From positions 594,687 through 658,686 of the forward strand of contig NZ_QAJI01000003.1 in assembly GCF_003852495.1 (NCBI RefSeq): a DNA stretch of 64,000 bases. The letters run 5' to 3'. Shown piece by piece: positions 8,140 to 17,769 of this stretch (position 1 is the first letter of the stretch; each line of letters opens with the position of its first letter). The position numbers and the translations under genes were made by a program. Source of the DNA: Taibaiella sp. KBW10 (GTDB lineage: Bacteria; Bacteroidota; Bacteroidia; Chitinophagales; Chitinophagaceae). The notes beneath the pieces were generated by a model. The model was not told the origin of the DNA and did no database searches. It was given only the letters and a program-made list of their open reading frames with translations.

Positions 8140-9030
8140 TTATAATTTCACCACTTTGAAAACCTGAGTCTCTTCATTATGGCTGATTGTTATAAAATAA
8201 TTACCGGCACTAAAGGATTTCAAATTAAGCTGACCGGTCTGGACGGTAGCATACTGCTCCATAATTACCCTACCGGAAGCATCGATCACCTTAAGAAGGT
8301 CGCCCCTTTGAACGCCTTCAACAGTCACCATACCGGCCGTGATCGTAGGATATACTTTGATCTCTGCGGCACAGTTCAGGACAAGGCTCAACACTTTAGA
8401 ATAGGCATAGCTGTTATCATTATCCACCAGTTTTAAACGGTAGAATTGTTTTCCCGAACCCGCACTGTGATCGGTAAATACATATTGGCTCTGAGCCCCT
8501 TGAGCGAACACTTCCTGAATTGCTTTAAAGTCACGACCAGTACTACTTCTTTCTATAATAAATTTGTTGAAGTTGTCTTCCACACCGGATGTCCAGCTTA
8601 GGGCAACAGTACAATCGCTCTTCGCCAGCGCATCAAAGGATAATAAATCTATAGGTAAAGGTTGTGTAAAGGCAATGCTATACGTAGCCGGACTTGGGTC
8701 TGCTTGTTTAGCGGCATCAATAGCGGCATATTTAAAATTGGTCTGCAAAGTACCTGCGGGTGTACCAGGACCCGGGGTTACGGTTAGCAAGGCCGGATTG
8801 TAATTAAAAACAGAATCTCCGGCAGTGACCACGACACCATTATACTTTAGGATAAAGCCATTGGTAGGTAATTCGGTGATGATTAAAGCCCTATTGTTCC
8901 AATCGCTTTTTATACTGTTATTATCTTCGGGATCGGAACCCTGTAAAGGCAGATCGCCCAGGTTCAGGGCAACACCCAATACGGGAGCACCCGTTATGTT
9001 TTTAGAACGGTCATAACTTTGCGGAAGCCG
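8140..9030 (-). repeat. Duplicated C-terminal module, copy 2
   Basis: Codes for the C-terminal portion from RLPQSY to the end of the 973-aa protein; homologous to 5996-6874. Shared landmarks include GSDPE, LPTNGFILK, GAQSQY, FYRLKLVDNDNSYAYSKVLS and LLKVIDASGRVIMEQYAT. Confidence 0.8.
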
Positions 9031-11061
9031 TTGAAAGCCAAAATTCACATTCGTGATATCACTCAGCAAATCTAGTGGGGACACGAGTAGTTTGGACAAT
9101 ATGCTGATGCCAAGGCCTTTCGCATTATTCATCCCAAGATTACTTCCGGTAAAGGACCAATCGCCTAGATTGGTTTCGCTATACACGGTGCCGTTCGTTA
9201 ATTCCTTTGTACTAACGGCTACATTATAGAGGGCATATTCGGGTGCAAATAAGGTATAAGTACCGTCTGCATTCACCATTGCTTTTCCCAAAATCCTGTT
9301 ATCTGCCGGATCTAATAAATAAGCATATAAAGCATCGGCAGTTAATTTACCGATGAGGGCACCATCTACTAAATTATTGGTGAGCCCATTGGCATCATTA
9401 TAGATTTTACCGGAAATTTTATAGGATGATTTCCGTACAAAGAAATTATCAAAATACGCGTCATTACCCGACTCATCTGAGGACGTAACGAGGTAATAAA
9501 TGGCATAATCACCATCAAATTTTGCCGTAAAATCGGTAAAGGCTTTATTCCATCCAAAGTTAATGCTATCCATGGCATCGCTACCGGTAGACTGTACGGC
9601 AATCGTCCCTAAAGCTGCAGTATCATTAGTTGATATTCTTTTTACGAAATATTTGATGGTAGTCGGTTTTGCATAGGCGGTGCCTTGCTGCCATTTGTTG
9701 GCCGATTTACCATAAAATCCCATAGAATAAGTATTCCCGGAAGTCAGCCTTACGGTATCTGCAAATAAAATTGCGTTCAGGCTACTATCAACAAGATTAC
9801 TCCCATTCACCGCCAGAAAACGATCGTTCCAAGCACCGGTTGTTGCGCCTGTTGTCACGCGCCATCCGAAATTCATGTTGTTCAAAATCCCTTTTAATCC
9901 CATATCGGTGCCGGCTGCCTCCAGGTAATTGGTGCCTAAAAAGTCGGTCACGACATACTTTCCCGCATCCCATAAAAAACCGTTGGTTCCGTAGTCCCCA
10001 TTTTGGTAAGTATAATTAGATCCGGTGCGGTAACCCGTAACATCTGAATATAGTTCGGGATGTGTTGCCGTTAAGGAAAAATATTTTGTATTGGGATGAT
10101 TTAATACATAAGCGTCTCCGGAAGCATCTGTGGTTCCAAAGGTTCCGTTATTCGCATTGGTCACCAGGTTTGGATTCAATATCCCGGCATCATACATGGT
10201 GGTAGTCGGGGGTAGAAATCCAAAGTTGATGACACCGGTTTGTGCATATTGCTCACTTTGAATATTGGAGAATATAAAATTTGCGTCTGCTGCCAACGAA
10301 GGAAAAGACAAGCCTGATTGCGGCATAGGCTCGGTTCTCGGCTGTAAATTACCCAATGGTTGTGCGGTTACCGAAAAGATTTCCAGGCCATCCAATACCG
10401 CCGCACCAAAGCTATAGCTGCCATTGAGGCCGGTGAGGGTGGTGGCAGCGGGCGTAGCAGCACTTAGCGATTTGATCCATACTTTTGCCCCGACAACTGC
10501 GGGTTCTGTCGATTCTTTACTATTGTTCAGGTTGTAGTCCTGAAACACGCTACCACTAATACTAAAATTGTCAAACAACTCTAGCTCCGCTATCCTCATA
10601 TTCCTGGAGGATGCCGTATTATTAATCCGATAGTACCGGTATGCGTTCGTATTGTTCAGCGCAAATAGTTTTCGGGAACCTTGTTTCTCCCAGACGGTTG
10701 CGGTACGGGTATCTAAAACCACAAATCCACTGGTCGCATTGTTTGATCCTTCGATAGTCCAGTTGGTCGGGTTATAGGTCGAATTAGTGGGATGGTTGGT
10801 TAAACTATATCCTTTAATCACTTTTGCTGTACCCAGATCAATACGACAATAGCTGCCATTATCGATAGTTGCATAAGTACTTTTTGTATTGTCGACAAGG
10901 TTGGCTCCGTTGGTTACGGAAGTAATACTTGTCGTCTCTGAGGTTACATCTTTTAAAGAAGTTTGTGCTGTGCTGCTGTAAAAGCCCAGTACAGCGGTAA
11001 GGCCCAGAATCCATTGTTTAGAGTTTCTGGTCTTGATAAATCTGGCAAAATCGAATCGCAT
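8140..11061 (-). CDS. T9SS-secreted protein with discoidin-like (F5/8 type C) domain
   Basis: A 973-residue exported protein. After an N-terminal signal (…GFYSSTAQ) comes a domain of about 130 residues with the F5/8 type C look: NGANLVDNTKSTYATID, YCRIDLGTAKVIKGYSL, NPTNWTIEGSNNA and NAYRYYRINNTAS...RIAELELFD; such domains bind carbohydrate or lipid headgroups. Two SdrD/Cna-B-like segments follow (ISGSVFQDYNLNNS near 170 and ISGKIYNDANGLTNN near 550) separated by a jelly-roll-like region. The last 300 residues repeat the module of the downstream gene and end in a type A T9SS sorting domain (EIKVYPTITAGMVTVEG, GNYFITI, FKVVKL). Likely a surface adhesin or glycan-binding protein (inference). 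It is divergent from the response regulator gene at 11593 across a 531-bp gap. Confidence 0.83.
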   Translation of the reverse strand: MRFDFARFIKTRNSKQWILGLTAVLGFYSSTAQTSLKDVTSETTSITSVTNGANLVDNTKSTYATIDNGSYCRIDLGTAKVIKGYSLTNHPTNSTYNPTNWTIEGSNNATSGFVVLDTRTATVWEKQGSRKLFALNNTNAYRYYRINNTASSRNMRIAELELFDNFSISGSVFQDYNLNNSKESTEPAVVGAKVWIKSLSAATPAATTLTGLNGSYSFGAAVLDGLEIFSVTAQPLGNLQPRTEPMPQSGLSFPSLAADANFIFSNIQSEQYAQTGVINFGFLPPTTTMYDAGILNPNLVTNANNGTFGTTDASGDAYVLNHPNTKYFSLTATHPELYSDVTGYRTGSNYTYQNGDYGTNGFLWDAGKYVVTDFLGTNYLEAAGTDMGLKGILNNMNFGWRVTTGATTGAWNDRFLAVNGSNLVDSSLNAILFADTVRLTSGNTYSMGFYGKSANKWQQGTAYAKPTTIKYFVKRISTNDTAALGTIAVQSTGSDAMDSINFGWNKAFTDFTAKFDGDYAIYYLVTSSDESGNDAYFDNFFVRKSSYKISGKIYNDANGLTNNLVDGALIGKLTADALYAYLLDPADNRILGKAMVNADGTYTLFAPEYALYNVAVSTKELTNGTVYSETNLGDWSFTGSNLGMNNAKGLGISILSKLLVSPLDLLSDITNVNFGFQRLPQSYDRSKNITGAPVLGVALNLGDLPLQGSDPEDNNSIKSDWNNRALIITELPTNGFILKYNGVVVTAGDSVFNYNPALLTVTPGPGTPAGTLQTNFKYAAIDAAKQADPSPATYSIAFTQPLPIDLLSFDALAKSDCTVALSWTSGVEDNFNKFIIERSSTGRDFKAIQEVFAQGAQSQYVFTDHSAGSGKQFYRLKLVDNDNSYAYSKVLSLVLNCAAEIKVYPTITAGMVTVEGVQRGDLLKVIDASGRVIMEQYATVQTGQLNLKSFSAGNYFITISHNEETQVFKVVKL

Positions 11062-11592
11062 GATTGGATGGATTGAAATGATTGAAAAGGGTTACATGAT
11101 TTTAAATCGCTTTGCGTGTGGGCAAAACAAAGTCACTACAAATCCTTGTGCAAAAAATTTACGGGTAGCGCAAATTCTTTTGAACAAAGCTTCGTTTAAG
11201 CCAGGCAGGTTTCATTTTTCAATCAAAACAGCATCGAAAGTCCAAACGTAATGTATATACGTTCAAAGGAGCAACGCAAGCGTCGTGTCAGGTGTACGGA
11301 GTATTATTAAGGCACATAAAACCAATGATTTTAGATTATGGTTTTATTTTTTTCGGTGGGTTATTTGAGGTGCAAAAGTAGCACTATTCTTTGACTAAAG
11401 AATGTAGTATTTCTTCTATATGTTTGTAGTAAAATTACTACAAATACGTGCCAGAAAATTTGCCCGTTCCCGTAAATACCTTCCAATAATATATTTTAAC
11501 AATTCCATATCTTATACTTATACATTTTTTAGTAATTATATGTATTCCTATGGAACTGAAAACAATATCTTCGCACTCTTACTACATATACT
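11062..11592. other. 531-bp divergent intergenic region
   Basis: Separates the minus-strand T9SS gene (start 11061) from the plus-strand response regulator (start 11593), so it should carry both promoters. A near-consensus -7 box TATCTTCG lies at 11566-11573, 20 nt before the regulator start, without a clear -33 partner. No gene, RNA or repeat was recognised. Confidence 0.45.
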
Positions 11593-12240
11593 ATGTCTCT
11601 AAAAATAATCATTGCTGACGATCATTCTGTGGTGCGTTACGGGATCAGTCAGATTGCAAAAAGCGTTTACCCTGATGCTGAAATTACGTTTGCAGTAGAC
11701 TTTGGTTCGATGTTGGAGGAGACGACTAAGGTGCAACCGGCACTCATCATTTGTGACATCAATATGCCCGGCTGCGACAGCTTTAACCTGGTCAAAAATA
11801 TTAAAGCGGAAAGTGACACTGCAAAGATCCTGGTGTTCTCGGCTTATTCGGAAGAGCTGTATGCCCCTCGTTTTTTATTGGAAGGGGCGGACGGGTACCT
11901 GCATAAAGATGCCGACCTTGCCACCATTCGGACAGCCCTTAGAGACATTATGGATAAAGGACGGTTTATTAGCCCGGCAATGACTGAATATTTCCTGGAT
12001 GCAAGCCTTTCTAAAAAAAGGGTGGGTGCAAATCCACTTAAGTTATTATCTAACCGGGAAATGGAGGTCGCTTCTTTACTCTCACAAGGTTTAGGATTAT
12101 TAGAAATTTCCAATACCCTTACGCTGCATTCCAGTACGGTAAGCACGTATAAGAACCGAGTATTTGAGAAACTGAATATTTCGAATATTCCGGAACTGCT
12201 CAATATTATCCGCACGTACCATAGCCTGGAGCTGCTGTAA
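11593..12240 (+). CDS. NarL/LuxR-family response regulator
   Basis: A 215-residue two-component regulator. The receiver domain (1-120) has the acidic pair Asp9-Asp10, the phosphoacceptor Asp55 in LIICDINMPG, the Ser/Thr position in VFSAYS and Lys in YLHKDA. The C-terminal LuxR-type helix-turn-helix (about 150-210) reads LSNREMEVASLLSQGL, then HSSTVSTYKNRVFEKLN. On phosphorylation such proteins bind DNA and activate transcription. Its stop codon is only 11 nt from that of the sensor kinase on the opposite strand, making the kinase the natural partner although they do not share a transcript. The target genes are unknown; the adjacent T9SS protein gene is one possibility. Confidence 0.9.
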   Translation: MSLKIIIADDHSVVRYGISQIAKSVYPDAEITFAVDFGSMLEETTKVQPALIICDINMPGCDSFNLVKNIKAESDTAKILVFSAYSEELYAPRFLLEGADGYLHKDADLATIRTALRDIMDKGRFISPAMTEYFLDASLSKKRVGANPLKLLSNREMEVASLLSQGLGLLEISNTLTLHSSTVSTYKNRVFEKLNISNIPELLNIIRTYHSLELL

Positions 12241-12251
12241 TGCTTTAGGGT

Positions 12252-15200
12252 TTATTGATGTAAGTATATATCGACTCTTAAGCCTTGTGGCCGCACCGAA
12301 CGCAACACAATCTGCAGGTGTAGCATTGATTGTACATCTTTCATAAACAGAAATCCAAACCCTACATAGCGATTGTTGATATTATCATTAGACTGGTCGC
12401 TAAAGAACGTATTGTAGTGGGCGATCTGTTCTTCGGAAAGTCCCCTCCCGGAATCTTCAATGATCAAAACGGCATGGCCATCAATATCCTCATTTCTGAT
12501 CTCAATGGTACCTTGTCTTGTATTTTTGATGGCATTGTCGATCAGGTTATGAATCAGTATTTCGAATAGTTCGGGATAGGTATCCAAATCATAGTTGGGG
12601 CATACTTTATTAGAAATCTGTACCTGCTTTTCTTTCGCGGCGAGCTCAAAGGTTTCCTTCTTCTGTTCTATCAGCGAATGAATATGTACGGGTTTTGCGT
12701 CTTGTCCGGCCATTGATTTGGCCTTCAGGTAATTGGTAAGACTATCGGTGTAGTTATAAATTCTTTCTGCAGACAGGTACAAGCCGGTGGTATCTTCTGC
12801 TTCCGGCATTTCGGATTTGCGTACTTTTTCAGATAAGTACTGAGCGGCAATGACGAGATACTTTAGCGGCGTACGTATATCATGCGCAATATTCTTACTT
12901 AATTGCTCCTGAAATTGTAATTGCTTATTAATCTTAATCTCGGAGCTTTGCAGGGCTTCTATGGTTTGCTTGAGATCAGCAGTCCGTTCCATCACGGCCT
13001 GCTCTAATTGTTTGTTTTTTCTTTTATGATAGGTGAGCCGCATGTAGAATAGGATACCGAGTATGGAAAGCGCACAGACAAGCACTGCCAGCTTAAACAG
13101 GAAGGTTTCGTAATAAGCCGGCGGCACATGAATAACCAGCCTGGTGCCATAGGTAAAGGTATTCCCAAAGCCTGACCGCTTACGGGTTTCTAAGGTATGG
13201 ATACCGGCGGAAAGTTGGTTAAACGTAATGATATCATTATCGACCGGTAGCCAGGAAGAGCTATCGATCTTATATTCGATAACAAGGTTATCTGCATTGC
13301 CAAAATAAGGAGTGGTTAAGTGTATGCTCATATTGGCAAACTGCCGGGCAATCTCTACCGTATCTTTTACCGCTATTGTTTCATTATCGAGGGTAATACA
13401 GTCAAGGATCATTGCCGCATCCGGCAATTCGGGTTTTATTGCTTCCGGCTTAAAAAATACGATTCCGTTTATAGAGGCAAAAGTGCTGAAGCCATTCCTA
13501 AGCTGTACGGCCATTTCTCTGCCACCACCATTAAATTCATTGCTGTTAAAACCCTCTCCTTGCTCATATTTCAAATAGAACACGTTCTTAAGTTTGCCAT
13601 CAGCGTAATCGTACAAATCCTGCTTCCAAACCTGAAAGATACCGCCATTGGTGCTGAGCCAGAAAAAACCATTCCGATCCGCAACAATGGCATGTACTGA
13701 ATTCAGGATTTTCTTTTGGTCTTTAGGAAAGGTTATGACTTCCTTATCCCGATACAGCAGCAGTCCATCCTCGTAGGTACACACCCACAGCCCACCCTGT
13801 TCCGCTGCGTAAATATTGCGTGTCACTTTTTTATGAAAACGGGGCACAATCTCTAACTGTTTACTGTCGGTATGGTAGCAGTATAAATCATTCTGGGTGC
13901 CGATCCAGACATTGTCTCCTTGTCTTAAGATGGCATATACATAAGAGCTTAGTGTAAGCTCCAGCATTACAGGATGCTGCTTTTCTTTAGGGTTCAGGGT
14001 GTATACATTACCCTCTCGGGTAGCCACCCATAGCGCTTCCGGACTAATCTGTGCTATGGCTGTAATGCGGCTCTTGAATTTCCAAGTGCCCAACTGTTTG
14101 GTTAAGGTTGCATTATAACAATTAAGAAATCCCGCCCCACCCTGCCAGATATTGTGGTCTTCGCCGCGGAATAAGACGGTGCCAAACTCGCTCATATTTT
14201 CGGTCTGATTGAGCAAAGCGGGGGTATAATACGCATTGGTACCTGAGCTAAAAACGATGCCCTTTCCGGTTAAAACGGAACTGTCGTTAAGGGGTATATG
14301 ATGGTAGTACACATTGCCGGAGACAGTGGTTGTACCATTACTTACCTTTGTATCAAAGTGCTTGCGGGATAATATATATAAGCCATTATAGGTACTTCCT
14401 AAAAAAATCCGCTCTTTTGCCTCATCATAATAAACAGCAGCAATCTGATTTTTTTGAAAATCAAATTGACTAAAAATAAGCTTGGTATCGAGATCTCCAT
14501 TGGCCAAACGAAATACCTGGTAGAGATGTGCACCACTTCGTATAAATACCTGCTTCATCGCTATATTGGCAATGAAGACCATATTTTCGTATTGCTTTTC
14601 TCTGGCGATATCGCCCGTAACCTTTACCCTGCCTGCCTCGGTGGCGCTGTAGCACATAACCTCCAGCGAATGGCTTCCACATATGGGTATGTATACATGA
14701 TGATCTATCGAGAATAAATAGCGAACATCTTCGATAGGAGGCATACCGTATTTTTTAACCGCCACATGATCTTTATACCAAGTACTCAGTTTTTTATTAT
14801 TATCAATAAAAATTGCATTTTCTCCATCAATACTGATTTTTAGTTCTTTTAGTCCAAATATGTCTTTAGCATTGGCGTGGATCCATGAAAGGGGAAGCGG
14901 GCTATAGTCTTCAGAGCTATTGCGAAGGGAGGGAAATAATTTCTCGACATTACCATATAAATCGCCTAATCTCGCTCTGAAAATCTCCAGAAAGGTGAAG
15001 TCTTCGGTAATCGCTTGCAATTTATTGTTATAAGGAGATCGGTCGAAACTGATCATCCGGCTGGAGGTCATGCCGGTATTATATTTATTAAACAGGGAAA
15101 ATTTCCTGCCATCATAACGCACCAATCCGGCCTCTGTGGCCAACCATAAAAAACCGAGTTCGTCTACAACAATGTCCTTTACACTGTTCTGCGCCAAACC

Positions 15201-15338
15201 ATTTTCTGTATTAAAATGTTGTATGGAGAAATCGCCGGTTCCTGTACCTGCATTGAGGGTACCGGACGGACAAAAAAACAAACTAAACACCAGTAAGCCC
15301 CGCAAAAGCAGGCGTCTGCACGCTGATACAATGATCAT
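12252..15338 (-). CDS. Propeller-type sensor histidine kinase
   Basis: A 1028-residue membrane kinase. A signal peptide (1-30) is followed by a periplasmic region with Reg_prop-like beta-propeller repeats: FLWLATEAGLVRYDG, ALWVATREGNVYTL, NVWIGTQNDLYCY, GLWVCTYEDGLLLY and FFWLSTNGGIFQVW. A Y_Y_Y-like domain (IEYKIDSSSWLPVDND, LSAGIHTLETR) comes before one transmembrane helix at about 746-766 and a short coiled coil. The cytoplasmic part has HisKA (His819 in NIAHDIRTPL) and an HATPase with N box LIDNAIKNT and G1 box IEDSGRGL. It ends without a fused receiver or AraC domain, unlike many Bacteroidota hybrid sensors, so it needs a separate regulator; the LuxR-type gene facing it is the obvious candidate. 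Ligand unknown. Confidence 0.88.
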   Translation of the reverse strand: MIIVSACRRLLLRGLLVFSLFFCPSGTLNAGTGTGDFSIQHFNTENGLAQNSVKDIVVDELGFLWLATEAGLVRYDGRKFSLFNKYNTGMTSSRMISFDRSPYNNKLQAITEDFTFLEIFRARLGDLYGNVEKLFPSLRNSSEDYSPLPLSWIHANAKDIFGLKELKISIDGENAIFIDNNKKLSTWYKDHVAVKKYGMPPIEDVRYLFSIDHHVYIPICGSHSLEVMCYSATEAGRVKVTGDIAREKQYENMVFIANIAMKQVFIRSGAHLYQVFRLANGDLDTKLIFSQFDFQKNQIAAVYYDEAKERIFLGSTYNGLYILSRKHFDTKVSNGTTTVSGNVYYHHIPLNDSSVLTGKGIVFSSGTNAYYTPALLNQTENMSEFGTVLFRGEDHNIWQGGAGFLNCYNATLTKQLGTWKFKSRITAIAQISPEALWVATREGNVYTLNPKEKQHPVMLELTLSSYVYAILRQGDNVWIGTQNDLYCYHTDSKQLEIVPRFHKKVTRNIYAAEQGGLWVCTYEDGLLLYRDKEVITFPKDQKKILNSVHAIVADRNGFFWLSTNGGIFQVWKQDLYDYADGKLKNVFYLKYEQGEGFNSNEFNGGGREMAVQLRNGFSTFASINGIVFFKPEAIKPELPDAAMILDCITLDNETIAVKDTVEIARQFANMSIHLTTPYFGNADNLVIEYKIDSSSWLPVDNDIITFNQLSAGIHTLETRKRSGFGNTFTYGTRLVIHVPPAYYETFLFKLAVLVCALSILGILFYMRLTYHKRKNKQLEQAVMERTADLKQTIEALQSSEIKINKQLQFQEQLSKNIAHDIRTPLKYLVIAAQYLSEKVRKSEMPEAEDTTGLYLSAERIYNYTDSLTNYLKAKSMAGQDAKPVHIHSLIEQKKETFELAAKEKQVQISNKVCPNYDLDTYPELFEILIHNLIDNAIKNTRQGTIEIRNEDIDGHAVLIIEDSGRGLSEEQIAHYNTFFSDQSNDNINNRYVGFGFLFMKDVQSMLHLQIVLRSVRPQGLRVDIYLHQ

Positions 15339-15667
15339 ATATGTATATAAAATTACCGGAGATAAGCTTATACTGTACTGGCAATATCGTCGGGTAACTG
15401 AGATTTAAAATTAAAAGGAAACAAAGGTATAAAATATCGGTTCAATTGCTCTTAAATCATGGCCAGCAGCATATAATACAATTATTATATAACTATCCGT
15501 ATTAGATAAACAACTATTGCGATTCGTTCTCGGTCCTTGTATAGGACAACAAGAGGAATAAAAGGGTATTTTCATCAAGACGATTCTTGCTACGCAATAC
15601 AATTTTTCGGCCTTAGGTATTTTCATTATCGGGTCCTAATGCGATGTGGGGAAAACGCAAAAGCAAT
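15339..15667. other. Intergenic region upstream of the sensor kinase
   Basis: Holds TACCTTTG (15429-15422, minus), a consensus -7 box 84 nt before the kinase start, without a clear -33 box at 20 nt. No gene seen; a 71-codon open frame at 15411-15626 shows no coding features. Confidence 0.4.
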
Positions 15668-15709
15668 AAAGTAAAAAGGTGCACCCGATTGGGTGCACCT
15701 TTTTACTTT
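15668..15709 (-). terminator. Terminator of the 592-aa T9SS protein gene
   Basis: Perfect 19-bp stem (15668-15686 with 15691-15709), loop GATT, with symmetrical A and T runs flanking the core GGTGCACCC. It lies 19 nt past the stop of the minus-strand gene. Confidence 0.9.
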
Positions 15710-15727
15710 AGGTGTAATGATTTACGC

Positions 15728-17506
15728 TTATTGTTTTACAAATTGTCTTGAGTTTTTGGTTCCATTAATGATTGTAGAAACCTGATAGATACCTGTTGGT
15801 AACTCAGCAATATCATTGCCCAGATCCAGTACATTATTACCTTTCGCTACCTGCATTAATTTTTTAACAAGCAACTTTCCGGTATAATTGTACAGCTCAA
15901 CAGTCGCCTCTGTATTATCTTCTGCCATTAAGTTCAGGTGCATCGATTTCAGCACCGGATTAGGATAAATCTCAAATGCCTGCGCCATTTGCTTACTGGA
16001 AACAGCAACTTTTACTATTTTACTGTGCTCATATTGTCCACTAAAATCCGTGGCTTTTATTCTGAAATATAATTGGCTGGCTTCAGCTGGAATATCAATC
16101 AGGGAAGTGTATTTTTTGATGGCTAAGTTTGCGCTCTTTGCTTTCTGCAAATCTGCCGCAGCAAAGCTTTTACCGTCAAGGCTCATCTCTACTTCAAAAG
16201 TGTTTACTTCTTTTTCTGTATACGTTTCCCAATTTACCTGAGCCTGATTATTAGCATTAATGCTCGCCGAGATATTACCAAAGGCAACAGGAAGCGGTGT
16301 ATTTACCGGCCAAACGTTGGTACCTAAATCGGTGTAACCTGATGCGGCATGTACTAAGGTCGCTCTGATGGTGGAGGTCAAGTTTGTTGTATTTCTCAAA
16401 TTGATTGTTGCCGGATCTAAATAATAGATACCATCTTGCACACCACTACCAGAACTATTATCTGTTGTGGACAGGTACATTCCGCCAAACTGGTCAAAAC
16501 AACATCCGTTTACGCTACCGCCAAAACTATTGCCGTTGCCATCCAGGATATCCCATTTTTTGGTCAATTTTGTATTGCTGCCATTCGGTTTACCAATAAA
16601 TATCTGGGTTGTACCGCCGTTATTTACCAATACAAACATGTTACCATCGCCATCGAAACAAAGGTCTCCGTTCTGGAAGGTACTTACGCTACCACCGATC
16701 AGATCTACATCATTATCGACCACTTCTACGGCACTATTGTTAATGGGTGATAAACCATTAGGGGTCGCTTTTACTAAATAAACACTGCTACTGCTTGCCG
16801 TAACAATCCAGGCGACACCATTCTTGTCTAAACCGAGACGTACATAACCTAAGGAGGAATTATTGCCACTTCCGTTCACATCATAGGAAGAGATAATGGT
16901 CTGGGCCGTACCTGATCCATCTCCTTTTTGTCCATACATGGTGAATACTCCGTTGTTGCTGCTCGTATTGGGCAACCAATAGAAAAAACCTTCCGGTACA
17001 GAGGGATAAGGACTGCGTCCTAAAGCCGCGAAAGCACCGTTTTGAACTTCGTATAATAATGCCGGTCCGTTCGCTTTAGTTCCGGACAGGATGTTGAAGG
17101 CATCGACGCGGTTCACGCCGTTGTTGCCGCTGTATGCAGCCCAAAAATTGGTCACTGCATCCATAATCGTAATTGTTGTGGAAACTGAAGTACCTCCTCT
17201 TGATACGGTAACGGTATAATTGCCGGTGGCATCTGAATTAAAGGTAAGGGTGTTGCTGGCGTTTTCGCTACCATATCCTAAATTGGTACTGGCAAGAGAA
17301 ACTCCGGTAGACGGGCTAACGGACCATGTATAATTTTGGAAAGCACCATTAAAGTCTCCATCGCTTCTTGTAACGGTAACGGTACGGCTACTATTCGGTT
17401 TTAGGATAAGGCCGTTGCTCGGTCTAAGGGACTGGGCATTCAATTCGTTTGTACAAAATAGTACAGCGAATGCGATAAACCACCGTGATAATGTAAAATT
17501 GCTCAT
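15728..17506 (-). CDS. T9SS-secreted protein with propeller-like core
   Basis: A 592-residue exported protein with a signal peptide ending LNAQ. Residues about 27-115 look like an Ig/PKD-type sandwich (NGLILKPNSSRTVTVTRSDG, NYTVTVSRGGTSVSTTITI). The middle third contains repeated propeller-like strands (GNMFVLVNNGGTTQIFIG, GGMYLSTTD, GIYYLDPATI). A fibronectin-III-like segment (VNWETYTEKEVNTFEVEMS) precedes the T9SS type A sorting domain: AFEIYPNPVLKSMHLNL, VELYNYTGKLLVKK, LPTGIYQVSTI and RQFVKQ. The cargo role is unknown. It is monocistronic, between its own terminator and the nuo-operon terminator. Confidence 0.82.
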   Translation of the reverse strand: MSNFTLSRWFIAFAVLFCTNELNAQSLRPSNGLILKPNSSRTVTVTRSDGDFNGAFQNYTWSVSPSTGVSLASTNLGYGSENASNTLTFNSDATGNYTVTVSRGGTSVSTTITIMDAVTNFWAAYSGNNGVNRVDAFNILSGTKANGPALLYEVQNGAFAALGRSPYPSVPEGFFYWLPNTSSNNGVFTMYGQKGDGSGTAQTIISSYDVNGSGNNSSLGYVRLGLDKNGVAWIVTASSSSVYLVKATPNGLSPINNSAVEVVDNDVDLIGGSVSTFQNGDLCFDGDGNMFVLVNNGGTTQIFIGKPNGSNTKLTKKWDILDGNGNSFGGSVNGCCFDQFGGMYLSTTDNSSGSGVQDGIYYLDPATINLRNTTNLTSTIRATLVHAASGYTDLGTNVWPVNTPLPVAFGNISASINANNQAQVNWETYTEKEVNTFEVEMSLDGKSFAAADLQKAKSANLAIKKYTSLIDIPAEASQLYFRIKATDFSGQYEHSKIVKVAVSSKQMAQAFEIYPNPVLKSMHLNLMAEDNTEATVELYNYTGKLLVKKLMQVAKGNNVLDLGNDIAELPTGIYQVSTIINGTKNSRQFVKQ

Positions 17507-17625
17507 GTCTTAAATTTTAGGGGGGGTATAATATTTTTAGTGAAGTTTGTATGTGCTATATCCGGATATATTGATACTTACTTTCAATTGCAAAAGAAAT
17601 ATAAAATGGTAGGGTATATAAACGC

Positions 17626-17656
17626 AAAAACACCCGATTAAAAATCAGGTGTTTTT
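17626..17656 (-). terminator. Terminator of the nuo operon
   Basis: 13-bp stem (17626-17638 with 17644-17656) with one G-T pair and a 5-nt loop; on the minus strand it ends in a T run. It is the first strong hairpin found downstream of the last operon gene, which ends at 17770. Confidence 0.75.
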
Positions 17657-17769
17657 ACGTGCTTGAAAACCAGCACTGGAGCAGTATTGACTTAATTAGC
17701 TGACATATAATTATTTATAAATTATACCCGGCTTTTCAGAAGTTATTTTCTATATAAATGAAGCAAAAA

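Noticed and set aside
17626-17656. Part of a repeat or mobile-element end
   Set aside because: Position after the last operon gene and the T-run fit a terminator better.
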